A DNA stretch of 64,000 nucleotides from Panacibacter microcysteis (lineage in GTDB: Bacteria > Bacteroidota > Bacteroidia > Chitinophagales > Chitinophagaceae): assembly GCF_015831355.1 (NCBI RefSeq), contig NZ_JADWYR010000001.1:1798001-1862000 (forward strand), read 5' to 3'. The notes beneath the pieces are model-generated. The model had not been told where the DNA came from and searched no databases. It saw only the letters and a program-made list of their open reading frames with translations. Position numbers and translations under genes: made by a program. Shown here in pieces: positions 44,561 through 53,051 of this stretch. Positions within the stretch are counted from its first letter, which is position 1. The number at the start of each line of letters is the position of its first letter.

Positions 44561-45093
44561 AATTTATTCTTCCACATCATACTTTCAATCGGTTTATCCG
44601 GCTGTCCGCTGTATTTGGCATTTTTCTTCTGGTTGTATTTAATTTCAATCTCACCGTCTACAGGAAAATAAATAAGCTGGCCAACGGGCATGCCTTTATA
44701 CACTTTTACGGGTTGCTTTACCGATATTTCGAGTGTCCAGTGGCCACAAAAACCAACATCTCCTTTACCTGCCGTTGCATGAATGTCGATACCCAGCCTG
44801 CCGGTAGATGATTTCCCTTCCAGGAATGGCACATGTGCATGTGTTTCGGTATATTCCATTGTTACGCCCAGGTAAAAGATATGCGGGTATAATACAAAAC
44901 CCTCTTCCGGTATTTCAAAATATTCTATCTCGTTGTGCTTTTTGGCGTCCAGTATATGCTCGCGGTAAGTAGCCAGCCATTTGCCCAAATGCACATCGTA
45001 GCTGTTGCTGCCAAGACAATCGCGGGTATAAGGTACAAGTTTAATGGTACCTTTTTCCATTTCTTCCAGTATGCGCAGGTCTGATAGAATCAT
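44557..45093 (-). CDS. dcd: dCTP deaminase
   Basis: Converts dCTP to dUTP for thymidylate synthesis. 178 aa, as expected. The catalytic region FLEGKSSTGRLGIDIHATAGKGDVGFCGHWTLEI has the conserved serines, arginine and glutamate of the dCTP deaminase/dUTPase fold. The N-terminus MILSDLRILEEMEKG and the C-terminal NQKKNAKYSGQPDKP are also conserved. It is convergent with the iron-permease-like gene and divergent from the PPTase gene. Confidence 0.92.
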   Translation of the reverse strand: MILSDLRILEEMEKGTIKLVPYTRDCLGSNSYDVHLGKWLATYREHILDAKKHNEIEYFEIPEEGFVLYPHIFYLGVTMEYTETHAHVPFLEGKSSTGRLGIDIHATAGKGDVGFCGHWTLEISVKQPVKVYKGMPVGQLIYFPVDGEIEIKYNQKKNAKYSGQPDKPIESMMWKNKF

Positions 45094-45191
45094 GTAGTAA
45101 AATTTTTAAATGCCCGCTTTGCTGTTTAGCGGGTAACCAAATGTTTTGCAAATAAATCGTAATTCTGCAATCTAAAATCAGCAAACTTATT

Positions 45192-45836
45192 TTGTCGCTC
45201 TTTTATCAACATAATATTAACGAACACTCAAAGCTGGGCATCTGGAAGATTGAAGAAAGCGAAGATTTTTTCCTGGCGCAGGTGCCTGTACAACGCACCA
45301 TAACACACCCGCACAAGCGTTTGCAACACCTGGCCGGGCGTTACCTGCTAAAACAGCTCGTGCCCGATTTTCCATACAACGAAATAGTGATTGCAGATAC
45401 CCGCAAACCATACCTGCCTTACGAGCAATACCATTTTTCTATTTCTCATTGTGGTAATTACGCTGCGGCTATTGTAAGCAGCAAAGAACGGGTGGGTATA
45501 GATATTGAAATACCTTCTTACAAGATCAACAGGATAAGCCATAAGTTTTTGAATGAAACGGAGCGTTTACATTTTGGTATACATGATGCAGCGGCGGATG
45601 GTGCAGCGAATAAACTGCTAACCGTATTATGGAGTGCAAAAGAAGCTGTATTTAAGTGGTGGGGCTGGGGCAGCGTGGATTTCAGTAACCACATACTGCT
45701 ACAGCCGTTTTATGCTGCACAGGAAGGTGCATTCAATGCTTTGTTTGTAAGACAGTCACAACAATTCAGCCTGTTGCTGCACTATAAAATGTTTGATGAG
45801 CTCTGCTTATCGTGGGTTAGTTCTGCAGGCGGCTAA
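45192..45836 (+). CDS. 4'-phosphopantetheinyl transferase superfamily protein
   Basis: 214 aa. Activates carrier proteins by adding phosphopantetheine from CoA. The magnesium motif VGIDIE and the second motif WSAKEAVFKWWG are intact (about residues 98-103 and 150-161), and an early ISHCGNYAAAIV block is typical. The start is unusual: TTG at 45192 (ATT one codon earlier is possible); no ATG is available before MSLFYQHNINE, which matches the expected N-terminus. No polyketide or siderophore genes are near, so it probably serves fatty-acid acyl carrier protein or carriers encoded elsewhere. Confidence 0.85.
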   Translation: MSLFYQHNINEHSKLGIWKIEESEDFFLAQVPVQRTITHPHKRLQHLAGRYLLKQLVPDFPYNEIVIADTRKPYLPYEQYHFSISHCGNYAAAIVSSKERVGIDIEIPSYKINRISHKFLNETERLHFGIHDAAADGAANKLLTVLWSAKEAVFKWWGWGSVDFSNHILLQPFYAAQEGAFNALFVRQSQQFSLLLHYKMFDELCLSWVSSAGG

Positions 45837-46116
45837 ACCAGGCAAACGCTATAACGCTCATACGTGTACACTTCAACAAGCATTTGTATACAGCACGTTG
45901 TAGCCTGCATGATAACCCTGTAACCGAAACGCTGCAGCCGCCATAAAAAGCGGAACGCACAAGTGAGTGACACAACAGGCGATGCCACAGGGAACAACTG
46001 CCTGTTAACAAAAAAACTGCTGTGATAATCAATAAGTATTTTTTGTCGCTAACAATTGTTATTAACAGTGCATTGTACACAATTCCGTTATTTTGCAGCT
46101 CAATTGAAGGGAACAT
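45837..46116. other. spacer with B6
   Basis: 280 bp before serC. Only B6 and an A/T-rich promoter region are seen; a possible -7-like TATTTTG lies just before serC (46090-46096). Confidence 0.4.
45928..45989 (+). repeat. interspersed element, family B, copy B6
   Basis: 60-bp stretch identical to B5, about 4.6 kb away, so one of them probably spread recently. Confidence 0.85.
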
Positions 46117-47184
46117 ATGAAGATGCATAATTTTAACTCCGGCCCTTCTATTCTTCCTAAAGAAGTAATGGAACAGGCTGCTGCTGCAATCTATGATTTT
46201 AACGGTGTGGGTTTATCAATTCTTGAGATAGGGCATCGTACATCGTGGTTTGGTGCAGTAATGGACGAAGCAAGAGCATTGGTAAAAGAGCTGATGGGTA
46301 TTGGTGATGCGTACGAAGTGTTGTTTTTACATGGCGGTGCATCTACGCAGTTTATGCAGGTTCCCATGAACCTGTTAGATACAGATGAAACGGCTGCATA
46401 TATAGACAACGGCATTTGGGGAACGAAGGCTGTAAAAGAAGCGAGGTTGTTTGGTAATGCTGTTGTGGTCTCTTCGACAAAGGATAAAAATCATTCTTAC
46501 ATAGCGAAAGCATTTACAGTACCTGCCGGTGTAAAATATTTGCATTACACTACTAACAATACCGTAGAAGGCACGCAGTGGCATAGTTTTCCTGCAACAG
46601 ATGTGCCGCTGGTTGCAGATATGAGCAGCGATATTTTCAGCCGTCCTTTTGATTATTCAAAGCTTGCACTTATATATGCCGGTGCCCAGAAAAATATGGG
46701 TGCCGCAGGTGTGAACATTGTTGTTGTAAAAAAAGACATGCTTGGTATTAAGCGTGCCATACCGGCAATAATGAATTACCGCAATCATATAGAAGCGGGC
46801 TCACTGTTAAATACGCCGCCTGTGTTTGCTGTGTATGTTGCATTGCTTACGCTCAGGTGGATAAAAAGAGAAGGTGGTCTTGCCGAAATGGAAAAACGTG
46901 CAAAGGAAAGGGCTGCTCTTTTTTACGACACGCTGGATGCATTGCCGGCTTTTAAACCATTGGTGGTAAAAGAAGACCGTAGCATGATGAATGCTACTTT
47001 TACAACGGTGCGCCCTGAACTGGAAGACACTTTTGTTGCGCTTTGCAAACAAGAGGGTATGGTAGGCGTGAAAGGCCACAGGAGTGTAGGCGGCCTGCGT
47101 GTAAGCATGTACAACGCTTTACCGCTAAGCAGTGTGCAGGCAATCGTAGATTTAATGAAAGACTTTTCTGATAAGAATGCATGA
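46117..47184 (+). CDS. serC: phosphoserine aminotransferase
   Basis: PLP enzyme that makes 3-phosphoserine in serine synthesis. 355 aa. The start gives MKMHNFNSGPSILPKEV as in other SerC proteins. The PLP lysine is in YAGAQKNMGAAGVNIVVV. Other marks are FLHGGASTQFMQVPMNL, NNTVEGTQWHSFP, VADMSSDIFSRP, and the C-terminal VKGHRSVGGLRVSMYNALPLSSV. The DUF1015 gene follows after 44 bp; in many Bacteroidota a serA gene lies between them, and its absence here is notable. Confidence 0.95.
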   Translation: MKMHNFNSGPSILPKEVMEQAAAAIYDFNGVGLSILEIGHRTSWFGAVMDEARALVKELMGIGDAYEVLFLHGGASTQFMQVPMNLLDTDETAAYIDNGIWGTKAVKEARLFGNAVVVSSTKDKNHSYIAKAFTVPAGVKYLHYTTNNTVEGTQWHSFPATDVPLVADMSSDIFSRPFDYSKLALIYAGAQKNMGAAGVNIVVVKKDMLGIKRAIPAIMNYRNHIEAGSLLNTPPVFAVYVALLTLRWIKREGGLAEMEKRAKERAALFYDTLDALPAFKPLVVKEDRSMMNATFTTVRPELEDTFVALCKQEGMVGVKGHRSVGGLRVSMYNALPLSSVQAIVDLMKDFSDKNA

Positions 47185-47228
47185 TTATTGCTGTAAAGAG
47201 TCGTCTTAAAAAAACAACCGCATAGTTA

Positions 47229-48464
47229 ATGAGTATAATAAAACCGTTTAAGGCTTTGCGTCCGCAGGCACAGTTTGCGAAACAGGTAGCAAGCAGACCG
47301 TACGACGTATTAAGCAGTGCAGAGGCAAGAAAAGAAGCACAGGGCAACCCTGCCAGTTTTTTACACATCACCAAAAGTGAAATAGATCTGCCCGAATCGG
47401 CAGACATACACAGCCAGCAGGTATATGACGCAGCAAAAGAAAACCTGACTGCTTTTCTCAAAAGAGATATTCTTTTTAAAGAGAACAAGGAGTGTTACTA
47501 CGTTTACCGTTTAATAATGGATGGCCGCAGCCAGACAGGTCTTGTATGTGTAAGCAGTGTAGATGACTACGAAAATGACATTATTAAAAAACACGAATTT
47601 ACAAGACCGGAAAAAGAACAGGATCGCATTAACCACATTAAAACAACAGGTGCCCAAACCGGTAATGTGTTCCTGGCTTACCGCAATGTAGCTGCGCTGG
47701 ATGAACTGATCGATAAATGGATGCAGACCAAAACAGCCGTGTATAACTTTACGGCAGATGATGGCATAGAACATGCCATCTGGATCATCAACGATTCTGC
47801 GGTAATAGAAAAAATATCTGCGCTGTTCAAGGAAGAAGTGTCCTGCACCTATATTGCAGACGGCCACCACCGTGCCGCCTCTGCAGCCAAAGTGAGAAAA
47901 GCCTTGGGTAAAGATGCATCAGCAGATGCAGGCTATTTTCTTACCACCTTATTCCCGGCCAGCCAGTTGGCAATTATGGATTATAACCGCGTTATTAAAA
48001 ACCTGAATGGCCACACTACCGAAGCCTTGCTGGAATTATTATCAGCAGACTTTACTATTGAACCGCAGGGCCGCAAAGCTTATAAGCCACAGCAGTTGCA
48101 CGAGTTCGGTTTTTACACAGAAAGAAAATGGTATAAACTAACTGCAAAAGAAGGTACATATACAACAGACCCGATTGGTATTTTAGATGTGACCATTCTA
48201 CAGAACAATATACTGGGTAAACATCTTAATATACACGACCAGCGTACAGACAAGAACATTGATTTTGTAGGTGGTATACGTGGTTTGGGAGAGCTGGAAA
48301 ACAGGGTAAACAGCGGCGAAATGGCTGCAGCATTCAGTTTATACCCTGTTAGCATAGAGCAGTTATTTGCCATTGCAGACTCGGGTAATGTAATGCCGCC
48401 GAAAAGTACCTGGTTTGAGCCAAAGCTGAGAGATGGCCTGTTAACACATCTTATTACTGAATGA
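47229..48464 (+). CDS. DUF1015 family protein
   Basis: 411 aa, cytoplasmic. DUF1015 features: N-terminal IKPFKALRPQAQFAKQVASRPYDVLSSAEARKEAQGNPASFLHI, ADGHHRAASAAKVRKALG in the centre, DYNRVIKNLNG, and C-terminal MPPKSTWFEPKLRDGLLTHLI. Function is not established; it is often found in operons with serine-biosynthesis genes, as here with serC. Its end overlaps the TPR gene by 4 bp (ATGA). Confidence 0.9.
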   Translation: MSIIKPFKALRPQAQFAKQVASRPYDVLSSAEARKEAQGNPASFLHITKSEIDLPESADIHSQQVYDAAKENLTAFLKRDILFKENKECYYVYRLIMDGRSQTGLVCVSSVDDYENDIIKKHEFTRPEKEQDRINHIKTTGAQTGNVFLAYRNVAALDELIDKWMQTKTAVYNFTADDGIEHAIWIINDSAVIEKISALFKEEVSCTYIADGHHRAASAAKVRKALGKDASADAGYFLTTLFPASQLAIMDYNRVIKNLNGHTTEALLELLSADFTIEPQGRKAYKPQQLHEFGFYTERKWYKLTAKEGTYTTDPIGILDVTILQNNILGKHLNIHDQRTDKNIDFVGGIRGLGELENRVNSGEMAAAFSLYPVSIEQLFAIADSGNVMPPKSTWFEPKLRDGLLTHLITE

Positions 48465-49480
48465 AAAAGATCTTACACCAACTTATCGTAATCATCGGTT
48501 GCCTGGTAATGACCACGCATGCTTTTGCGCAGGATGCAGAAGCATTGCATGAGACAGGCAGAAGTTTTATGCGGCAGGGAGATTTTCCTTCCGCATTACA
48601 GGCTTTTGATAAAGCACTTGCTATTAAGCCGGATGCAATCGATATTTTAAAAGATAAGGCGTTTGTATATTACCTGCAAAGAGATTTTGCATCAACCATA
48701 GAACTAAGTAAAAAAATTACTGAGCGCGAAGATGCAGATGCGCAAAGTTTCCAGATACTGGGCCTAGCCTATAAAGCTATCGCAGAAACGAAGGAAAGTG
48801 AGAAAATGTATAAAAAAGCATTGACCAGGTTTCCTAAAAGCGGTGCGCTTAACTGCGATTATGGTGAGTTTATTGCTGCATCTAACCCGGCAGATGCAAT
48901 CAAGTACTGGGAGAAAGGTATAGAAGCAGATCCTAACTATAGCGGCAATTATTATTTTGCTACAAAGTATTATGCACAAAAAGGAAATATTATCTGGGGT
49001 CTGTTGTACGGAGAGATTTTCGTCAATATTGAAAGCCTCAGTAAGCGGTCAGAAGAAATAAAAACCATTCTGTTTGGCGGTTACCGTAAACTGTTTGATG
49101 ATCTGTCTATACTTGATAATCCAAAACAAAACGGTACACCATTTGAAAAAGCGGTGGCGCAGAATCTGTCAGATCTTACCTCGTTTGGCAGGTTTGGCAT
49201 TACGCCGGAAATGCTCACAGCGTTAAGGGCACGTTTTATTCTCAACTGGTATAGTAACAGCCAGTCCAAAGGCCTGGTATTCCCGCTGTTCGAGTACCAG
49301 CGCAGGCTATTGCGGCAGGGCCATTTTGATGCATACAACCAGTGGCTGATCGGTACCAATGCAGATGCACAAAAATATACGCAGTGGGTACAGCAGCATG
49401 GCGAAGAAGTAAAAGGTTTTCAGCAATACCAGCGCAGTAACCTGTTTAAAATTCCTGCGGGGCAATACATGTTACATTAG
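48461..49480 (+). CDS. secreted TPR protein
   Basis: 339 aa. Signal peptide MKKILHQLIVIIGCLVMTTHAFAQ. Tetratricopeptide repeats are visible between about residues 25 and 165 (GRSFMRQGDFPSALQAFDKALAIKPD, AYKAIAETKESEKMYKKALTRFPK, YWEKGIEADPNYSGNY). The C-terminal 170 residues are helical and unassigned. Probably a periplasmic protein-protein binder. It overlaps the DUF1015 gene by 4 bp, so it is likely co-translated with it. Confidence 0.82.
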   Translation: MKKILHQLIVIIGCLVMTTHAFAQDAEALHETGRSFMRQGDFPSALQAFDKALAIKPDAIDILKDKAFVYYLQRDFASTIELSKKITEREDADAQSFQILGLAYKAIAETKESEKMYKKALTRFPKSGALNCDYGEFIAASNPADAIKYWEKGIEADPNYSGNYYFATKYYAQKGNIIWGLLYGEIFVNIESLSKRSEEIKTILFGGYRKLFDDLSILDNPKQNGTPFEKAVAQNLSDLTSFGRFGITPEMLTALRARFILNWYSNSQSKGLVFPLFEYQRRLLRQGHFDAYNQWLIGTNADAQKYTQWVQQHGEEVKGFQQYQRSNLFKIPAGQYMLH

Positions 49481-49483
49481 TTA

Positions 49484-49535
49484 GGTAACCGGCAGCAATC
49501 CATTACTCATCGTTCCTTGCGTCGCACTCTTGTAC
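49484..49535 (-). repeat. interspersed element, family A, copy A9
   Basis: Starts TAACCGGCAGCAAT and ends with core CCTTGCGTCGCACTCTTGTAC-like sequence (19 of 20 bases of the consensus). It follows the TPR gene directly. Confidence 0.7.
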
Positions 49536-49611
49536 TGCATAATTAATGGCAGCAGCTAACCCCGCTCAAAATCAATTCCCGAATAGTACCACAGGCCTGT
49601 AAGCTATACAA

Positions 49612-49637
49612 TATAAAAGCCCCATTACCGGGGCTTT
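49612..49637 (-). terminator. intrinsic terminator after the DUF-like lipoprotein gene
   Basis: 8-bp stem AAAGCCCC (49616-49623) with GGGGCTTT (49630-49637). On the minus strand it is followed by a T-rich run; it may also weaken plus-strand transcription. Confidence 0.7.
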
Positions 49638-49669
49638 CGTTTGTAATTTCCAATACCACTTTCAAATCT

Positions 49670-50311
49670 TTAGCCGAGCACATTGCTCTTTCTTAAATCT
49701 TTTATCACAGACCTTGCATAGTCATAGGTAAGTACACTCATGGTAGAAGGGTCGTTACTTTGTGTCTGCACCGAGTAAAGCAGCTTCTGGCTGTTTACAT
49801 CGTACAGGTTTGTTTCAAAAGTATAGTTGATGTTTGTCTGGTAATAGCCACTTCTAAAACCAGGCATGTAATAGGGCCTGTAATAGTAGCCCCACGGCCT
49901 GAATGCGTATGGACCATAGAAACCATTGTTCCAGTTATTATTGGGCACATAGCTTCTTTCTTTTGTCTTGTCCATAAGGCCAATGGTTATTACACCGTCA
50001 ACGTTGTTTTGTTTCGCCATTCTCACAGCTTTATCACCACTTACATTCTGGAAGCTTTTGGGGCCGTAAACACTGTAAGAGGTTATAGCATCGTAGCCTT
50101 GTGTTTTTAGTTGTTTTACCAGTTGTTCTTCCATGTCCCTGCGCAGGTTCCTGTTTTTATCATCGAATAAACCCACCACAATAATCTTCTTCATTTTAGC
50201 GGTACTTTCAACACTGCCGGTATCGTTCCAGCTACTGGTTATTTTAGAGCTGCTGCAACTTGCCAGTACAAGTATAAACAGGGGAATCATTAAATACATT
50301 AGCTTTTTCAT
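49670..50311 (-). CDS. lipoprotein, DUF4136-like
   Basis: 213 aa from the ATG at 50311; a GTG two codons earlier is possible. Lipoprotein signal MKKLMYLMIPLFILVLASCSSS. The mature part starts SSWNDTGSVESTAKMKKIIVVGLFDDKNRNLRRDMEEQLVKQLKTQGYDAI and includes a tyrosine/proline/tryptophan-rich stretch (YGPYAFRPWGYYYRPYYMPG, about residues 130-150). The fold suggests the DUF4136 or a similar outer-membrane lipoprotein group, but I am not sure. It is in the minus strand with a terminator after it. Confidence 0.62.
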   Translation of the reverse strand: MKKLMYLMIPLFILVLASCSSSKITSSWNDTGSVESTAKMKKIIVVGLFDDKNRNLRRDMEEQLVKQLKTQGYDAITSYSVYGPKSFQNVSGDKAVRMAKQNNVDGVITIGLMDKTKERSYVPNNNWNNGFYGPYAFRPWGYYYRPYYMPGFRSGYYQTNINYTFETNLYDVNSQKLLYSVQTQSNDPSTMSVLTYDYARSVIKDLRKSNVLG

Positions 50312-50643
50312 ACGCACTGTTTTTTATGTGTAGTTATTGTTTTAATGTTTATTGGATGCAAAGAGAATGCGATAGCTTAATGATTGCCGAAAGGTTAACA
50401 TTGCGTTTTACAAATTCCTTTAACAAACACGTAATTGCTGCGAAGATGGTTGCTGCATAGCGATAAGAACGTACAGGAGTGCGACGCAACGGAAGCTAAA
50501 TGCATGTAATGCAGCCGGGCTCAAAAAATGAAACTTTCGCGTTACGAAACTATTCACTTTATTATTGGGCTGTTGAACGATGATTGGTTAAATTTGTTAT
50601 CCTATTTCAAACAATAGATTGTTAATCTAAAAAAATCAATAGT
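50312..50643. other. spacer before the superoxide dismutase
   Basis: 332 bp. It holds A10 and a 6-bp inverted repeat, TAGATT-gtt-AATCTA (50615-50629), just before the start codon. No other protein-like frame. Confidence 0.45.
50471..50523 (+). repeat. interspersed element, family A, copy A10
   Basis: Core GTACAGGAGTGCGACGCAAC, 19-nt middle (with ATGCATG), then ATGCAGCCGGGCTCA. Confidence 0.75.
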
Positions 50644-51249
50644 ATGGCATTTACACTACCTGCGTTGCCTTATGCACATGAAGCATTAGAGCCGCATATC
50701 GACACGCTGACCATGCAGATACATCATGGTAAACACCACCAGGCATATGTAGATAATCTGAATAAAGCAATAGCCGGCACTGAAAACGAAAACAAAAGCA
50801 TTGAAGAGCTTGTGGCTAATGCGGGTAAAATATCTCCTGCTGTAAGAAACAACGGCGGCGGACACTGGAACCACACGTTTTTCTGGGAAAGCCTTGCGCC
50901 CAATGCAGGCGGTGTACCATCCGGTGCACTTGCAGAAGCTATAAACGCTGCCTTTGGCAGTTTTGATGAGTTTAAAACCAAATTTAATGCTGCAGGTGTT
51001 GGCCGCTTTGGCAGTGGCTGGGCATGGCTGATTGCAAAAGACGGTAAAGTGGAAATCTCTTCCACACCAAACCAGGATAACCCATTGATGGATGTTGCGG
51101 AGGTAAAAGGTACACCACTTTTGGGGGTAGATGTGTGGGAGCACGCCTATTACTTAAAGTACCAGAATAAGCGCCCGGACTACCTGGCTGCCATCTGGAA
51201 CGTAATAAGCTGGGATAAAGTTGCTGAGCGTTTTGCAGCGACAAAATAA
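50644..51249 (+). CDS. iron/manganese superoxide dismutase
   Basis: 201 aa, no signal peptide, so cytoplasmic. Metal ligands are seen in [27 protein letters not shown], and [26 protein letters not shown]. Gly in GGGHWNH and the glutamine in [10 protein letters not shown] are the pattern of manganese-type enzymes rather than iron-type (family knowledge), although cambialistic enzymes are common in Bacteroidota. It is preceded by A10 and followed by a terminator, so it is a single-gene unit. Confidence 0.93.
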   Translation: MAFTLPALPYAHEALEPHIDTLTMQIHHGKHHQAYVDNLNKAIAGTENENKSIEELVANAGKISPAVRNNGGGHWNHTFFWESLAPNAGGVPSGALAEAINAAFGSFDEFKTKFNAAGVGRFGSGWAWLIAKDGKVEISSTPNQDNPLMDVAEVKGTPLLGVDVWEHAYYLKYQNKRPDYLAAIWNVISWDKVAERFAATK

Positions 51250-51271
51250 ATAATAAACTTTGTTATCTTTC

Positions 51272-51304
51272 AAGTCCTGTAATACACTTGCAGGACTTTT
51301 TATT
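51272..51304 (+). terminator. intrinsic terminator after the dismutase
   Basis: 8-bp perfect stem AAGTCCTG (51272-51279) with CAGGACTT (51291-51298), followed by TTTATTT. Confidence 0.78.
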
Positions 51305-51319
51305 TAAAACATTTTGATC

Positions 51320-51949
51320 ATGAGAATTACATTATTACTTGCTGCTGCGGGTGCTGCGTTTTTCGCTTCTTGTGGTGGCGGCGCTGCTGAAAAATTATTG
51401 GTCTATACAAACAATGGTGCATCAATAAACGAAGCAGCAAAAGAAATTACCATCAAAGACACTTTCGGCCACAACGAAAAAGAGATTGTTTTTAAAAGCG
51501 GCGATAAAGCTGCAATAAATGTAAAAGCTGCTGACGGCAATAAATCAATTGAAATTCCCGGTGCAGGATATTACGTGGTAAATGCTAAAGCCAGGGATAC
51601 GATCATTGGAGGTTTTCAGAAATACTCTGCGCCAGACCAGGCAAACCGTGTAATGACACAGGAACAACTGGCGCGTAATATTGACTCACTTAAGCAGATG
51701 CTTACCGGCAGTAATATCAGTGAAGCAAAGAAAACTTTTTTTATACCACCTTACAGTGCGGCAAAAATTACCGATAACGCTGATGCATTTATTGTTGGTC
51801 CTTATCACAGAATGACCTCAATTGAAAAAGTAGGCGACAAAGACCCTGAAGTGTACCGTTTTTACAGTGTAAGAGAAATAAGGGAGACAATTGGTAAGCT
51901 GGAGAAACTTACCGGCGCCGGCCCCGCGGCAGACAGCACAGGTAAATAA
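51320..51949 (+). CDS. lipoprotein of unknown function
   Basis: 209 aa from the ATG at 51320. Lipoprotein signal MRITLLLAAAGAAFFASCGGG, lipidated cysteine at residue 18. The mature part has no family I recognise. It starts with beta strands (KLLVYTNNGASINEAAKEITIKD, GAGYYVVNAKARDTIIGGFQKYS), then a helix (MTQEQLARNIDSLKQMLTG), then a conserved-looking PPYSAAKITDNADAFIVGPYHRMTSIEKV. It is between the dismutase and yidD and has a terminator after it, so it may be a single-gene unit. Confidence 0.55.
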   Translation: MRITLLLAAAGAAFFASCGGGAAEKLLVYTNNGASINEAAKEITIKDTFGHNEKEIVFKSGDKAAINVKAADGNKSIEIPGAGYYVVNAKARDTIIGGFQKYSAPDQANRVMTQEQLARNIDSLKQMLTGSNISEAKKTFFIPPYSAAKITDNADAFIVGPYHRMTSIEKVGDKDPEVYRFYSVREIRETIGKLEKLTGAGPAADSTGK

Positions 51950-51969
51950 AAATACACCGGTTATTTAAC

Positions 51970-51998
51970 AAGCTACCAGCAACGGTAGCTTTTTTTAT
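51970..51998 (+). terminator. intrinsic terminator after the lipoprotein gene
   Basis: 8-bp stem AAGCTACC (51970-51977) with GGTAGCTT (51984-51991), 6-nt loop, T-tract after it. The T-tract reaches the 3' end of yidD on the other strand. Confidence 0.78.
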
Positions 51999-52225
51999 GG
52001 AACCGGATCGTGTCCATGCCCGCCCCACGGGTTGCAACGGGCAATTCTTTTGATGGTTAACCAGAAACCCTTCAATAAACCGTATTTTTTGAAAGCTTCC
52101 AGGCCATATTGCGAACAGGTAGGTGTAAACCGGCACTTAGGGCCAATAACCGGTGAAATGACCAGCTGATAAAATCGTATAAGCCAGATAAACGGGTAAC
52201 TAAGTATTTGCAGCACTCTTTTCAT
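51995..52225 (-). CDS. yidD: membrane protein insertion efficiency factor YidD
   Basis: 76 aa. The sequence [65 protein letters not shown] is the YidD family signature, with the three conserved cysteines. It assists insertion of proteins into the inner membrane alongside YidC. Its start overlaps the end of rnpA by 26 bp, the usual arrangement for this pair. yidC is not in the window. Confidence 0.93.
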   Translation of the reverse strand: MKRVLQILSYPFIWLIRFYQLVISPVIGPKCRFTPTCSQYGLEAFKKYGLLKGFWLTIKRIARCNPWGGHGHDPVP

Positions 52226-52601
52226 GCAATTGTTTTATAAGTCTTTCCAGCGCCTGCTGCATTCTGTGTTTGAGCATGGCAAACTCAGGCAGCGTTTTGT
52301 CTGTATACAAAAAAAACAATGCTACCTGTTTATGCTGTTCTTCCAGGAATGTGGTTAACGGCGTTTTTTGTGTGCGGTAAGCTTCCCTTAGTAAACGTTT
52401 AATGCGGTTGCGGTCAGCAGCTTTTTTAAAATTGCGGCTGCTGGTGCCCACGCCTGCCTTTACAATATGATCAGCATTTACAGGCAGGTAAAAAACTTTT
52501 ACAGGAAAAACACTGAATGTTTTACCCGTTTTAAAAAGCTGCTCTGTAAGCTTCCTGCTTTTTAGTTTTTCGTTTTTGCCGAATGTAAATTGTGTTGCCA
52601 T
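52200..52601 (-). CDS. rnpA: ribonuclease P protein component
   Basis: 133 aa basic protein that helps RNase P trim tRNA 5' ends. The RNR signature is seen as [17 protein letters not shown] (about residues 62-78), and [34 protein letters not shown] is the usual N-terminus. It lies between rpmH and yidD, the conserved order. A hairpin terminator sits between rpmH and rnpA (52608-52637), 7 bp from the rnpA start. Confidence 0.93.
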   Translation of the reverse strand: MATQFTFGKNEKLKSRKLTEQLFKTGKTFSVFPVKVFYLPVNADHIVKAGVGTSSRNFKKAADRNRIKRLLREAYRTQKTPLTTFLEEQHKQVALFFLYTDKTLPEFAMLKHRMQQALERLIKQLHEKSAANT

Positions 52602-52607
52602 GTAAAC

Positions 52608-52637
52608 AGAAAAAGCCCCATCACAAAGATGAGGCTT
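52608..52637 (-). terminator. terminator/attenuator between rpmH and rnpA
   Basis: AAGCCCCATC (52613-52622) pairs with GATGAGGCTT (52628-52637) except for one mismatch, with a 5-nt loop; TTTTTC follows on the minus strand. It may reduce rnpA relative to rpmH. Confidence 0.65.
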
Positions 52638-52665
52638 AAATATTATCGTTTATAACCTGATCGTA

Positions 52666-52821
52666 TTACTTTAACGGTCTTTCGTCAGAAACTGTAAGTT
52701 TCTTACGACCTTTCGCACGGCGGCTTGCTAAAACTTTACGGCCATTGGCAGTTTGCATGCGCTGGCGGAAACCATGAACAGATTTACGGCGGCGTGTATG
52801 CGGTTGAAATGTACGTTTCAT
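52666..52821 (-). CDS. rpmH: ribosomal protein L34
   Basis: 51 aa, too short for simple ORF listing. The reading is [20 protein letters not shown] and continues with [21 protein letters not shown], which is L34 of the large ribosomal subunit with its basic KRTFQP, HGFRxRM and GRxVLxxRRAKGR motifs. ATG at 52819-52821, stop TAA at 52666-52668. It lies upstream of rnpA and yidD, as in most bacteria; dnaA is not next to it. A -7-like box, TACCTTTG, is at 52903-52910. Confidence 0.95.
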   Translation of the reverse strand: MKRTFQPHTRRRKSVHGFRQRMQTANGRKVLASRRAKGRKKLTVSDERPLK

Positions 52822-52902
52822 ATTAAATTTTTTACTAACCCTTTAATCTTGTTTCAACTACCAGGAAACAGTCACCATCACTGCCTCCTTGTGAAAGGAC
52901 GG

Positions 52903-52910
52903 CAAAGGTA
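52903..52910 (-). promoter_or_regulatory. -7 element of the rpmH unit
   Basis: Minus-strand TACCTTTG matches TAnnTTTG exactly, about 80 bp before the rpmH ATG. A TTG lies further upstream (52926-52928) at 15 bp, a short spacing for Bacteroidota. Confidence 0.45.
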
Positions 52911-53051
52911 AGGCAAAATTTTTTACAAGCGGTGTTCAACGCAAACTTTTTTAGGCGCTATGCACGAATAATTACACTGCCAGATAGCGTATTACAGCAG
53001 GTGCGCCGCAAAAGCCGTGGCCGTTTAAATATCTTTCCCGGCTATTTTCTG

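Noticed and set aside
3814-50523. CRISPR-like reading of the family A elements
   Set aside because: The copies are scattered singly in both orientations and never in an array, and no cas gene is present.
52903-53051. Replication origin near rpmH
   Set aside because: No dnaA gene and no cluster of DnaA boxes are visible; rpmH-rnpA-yidD is not a reliable origin marker in Bacteroidota.
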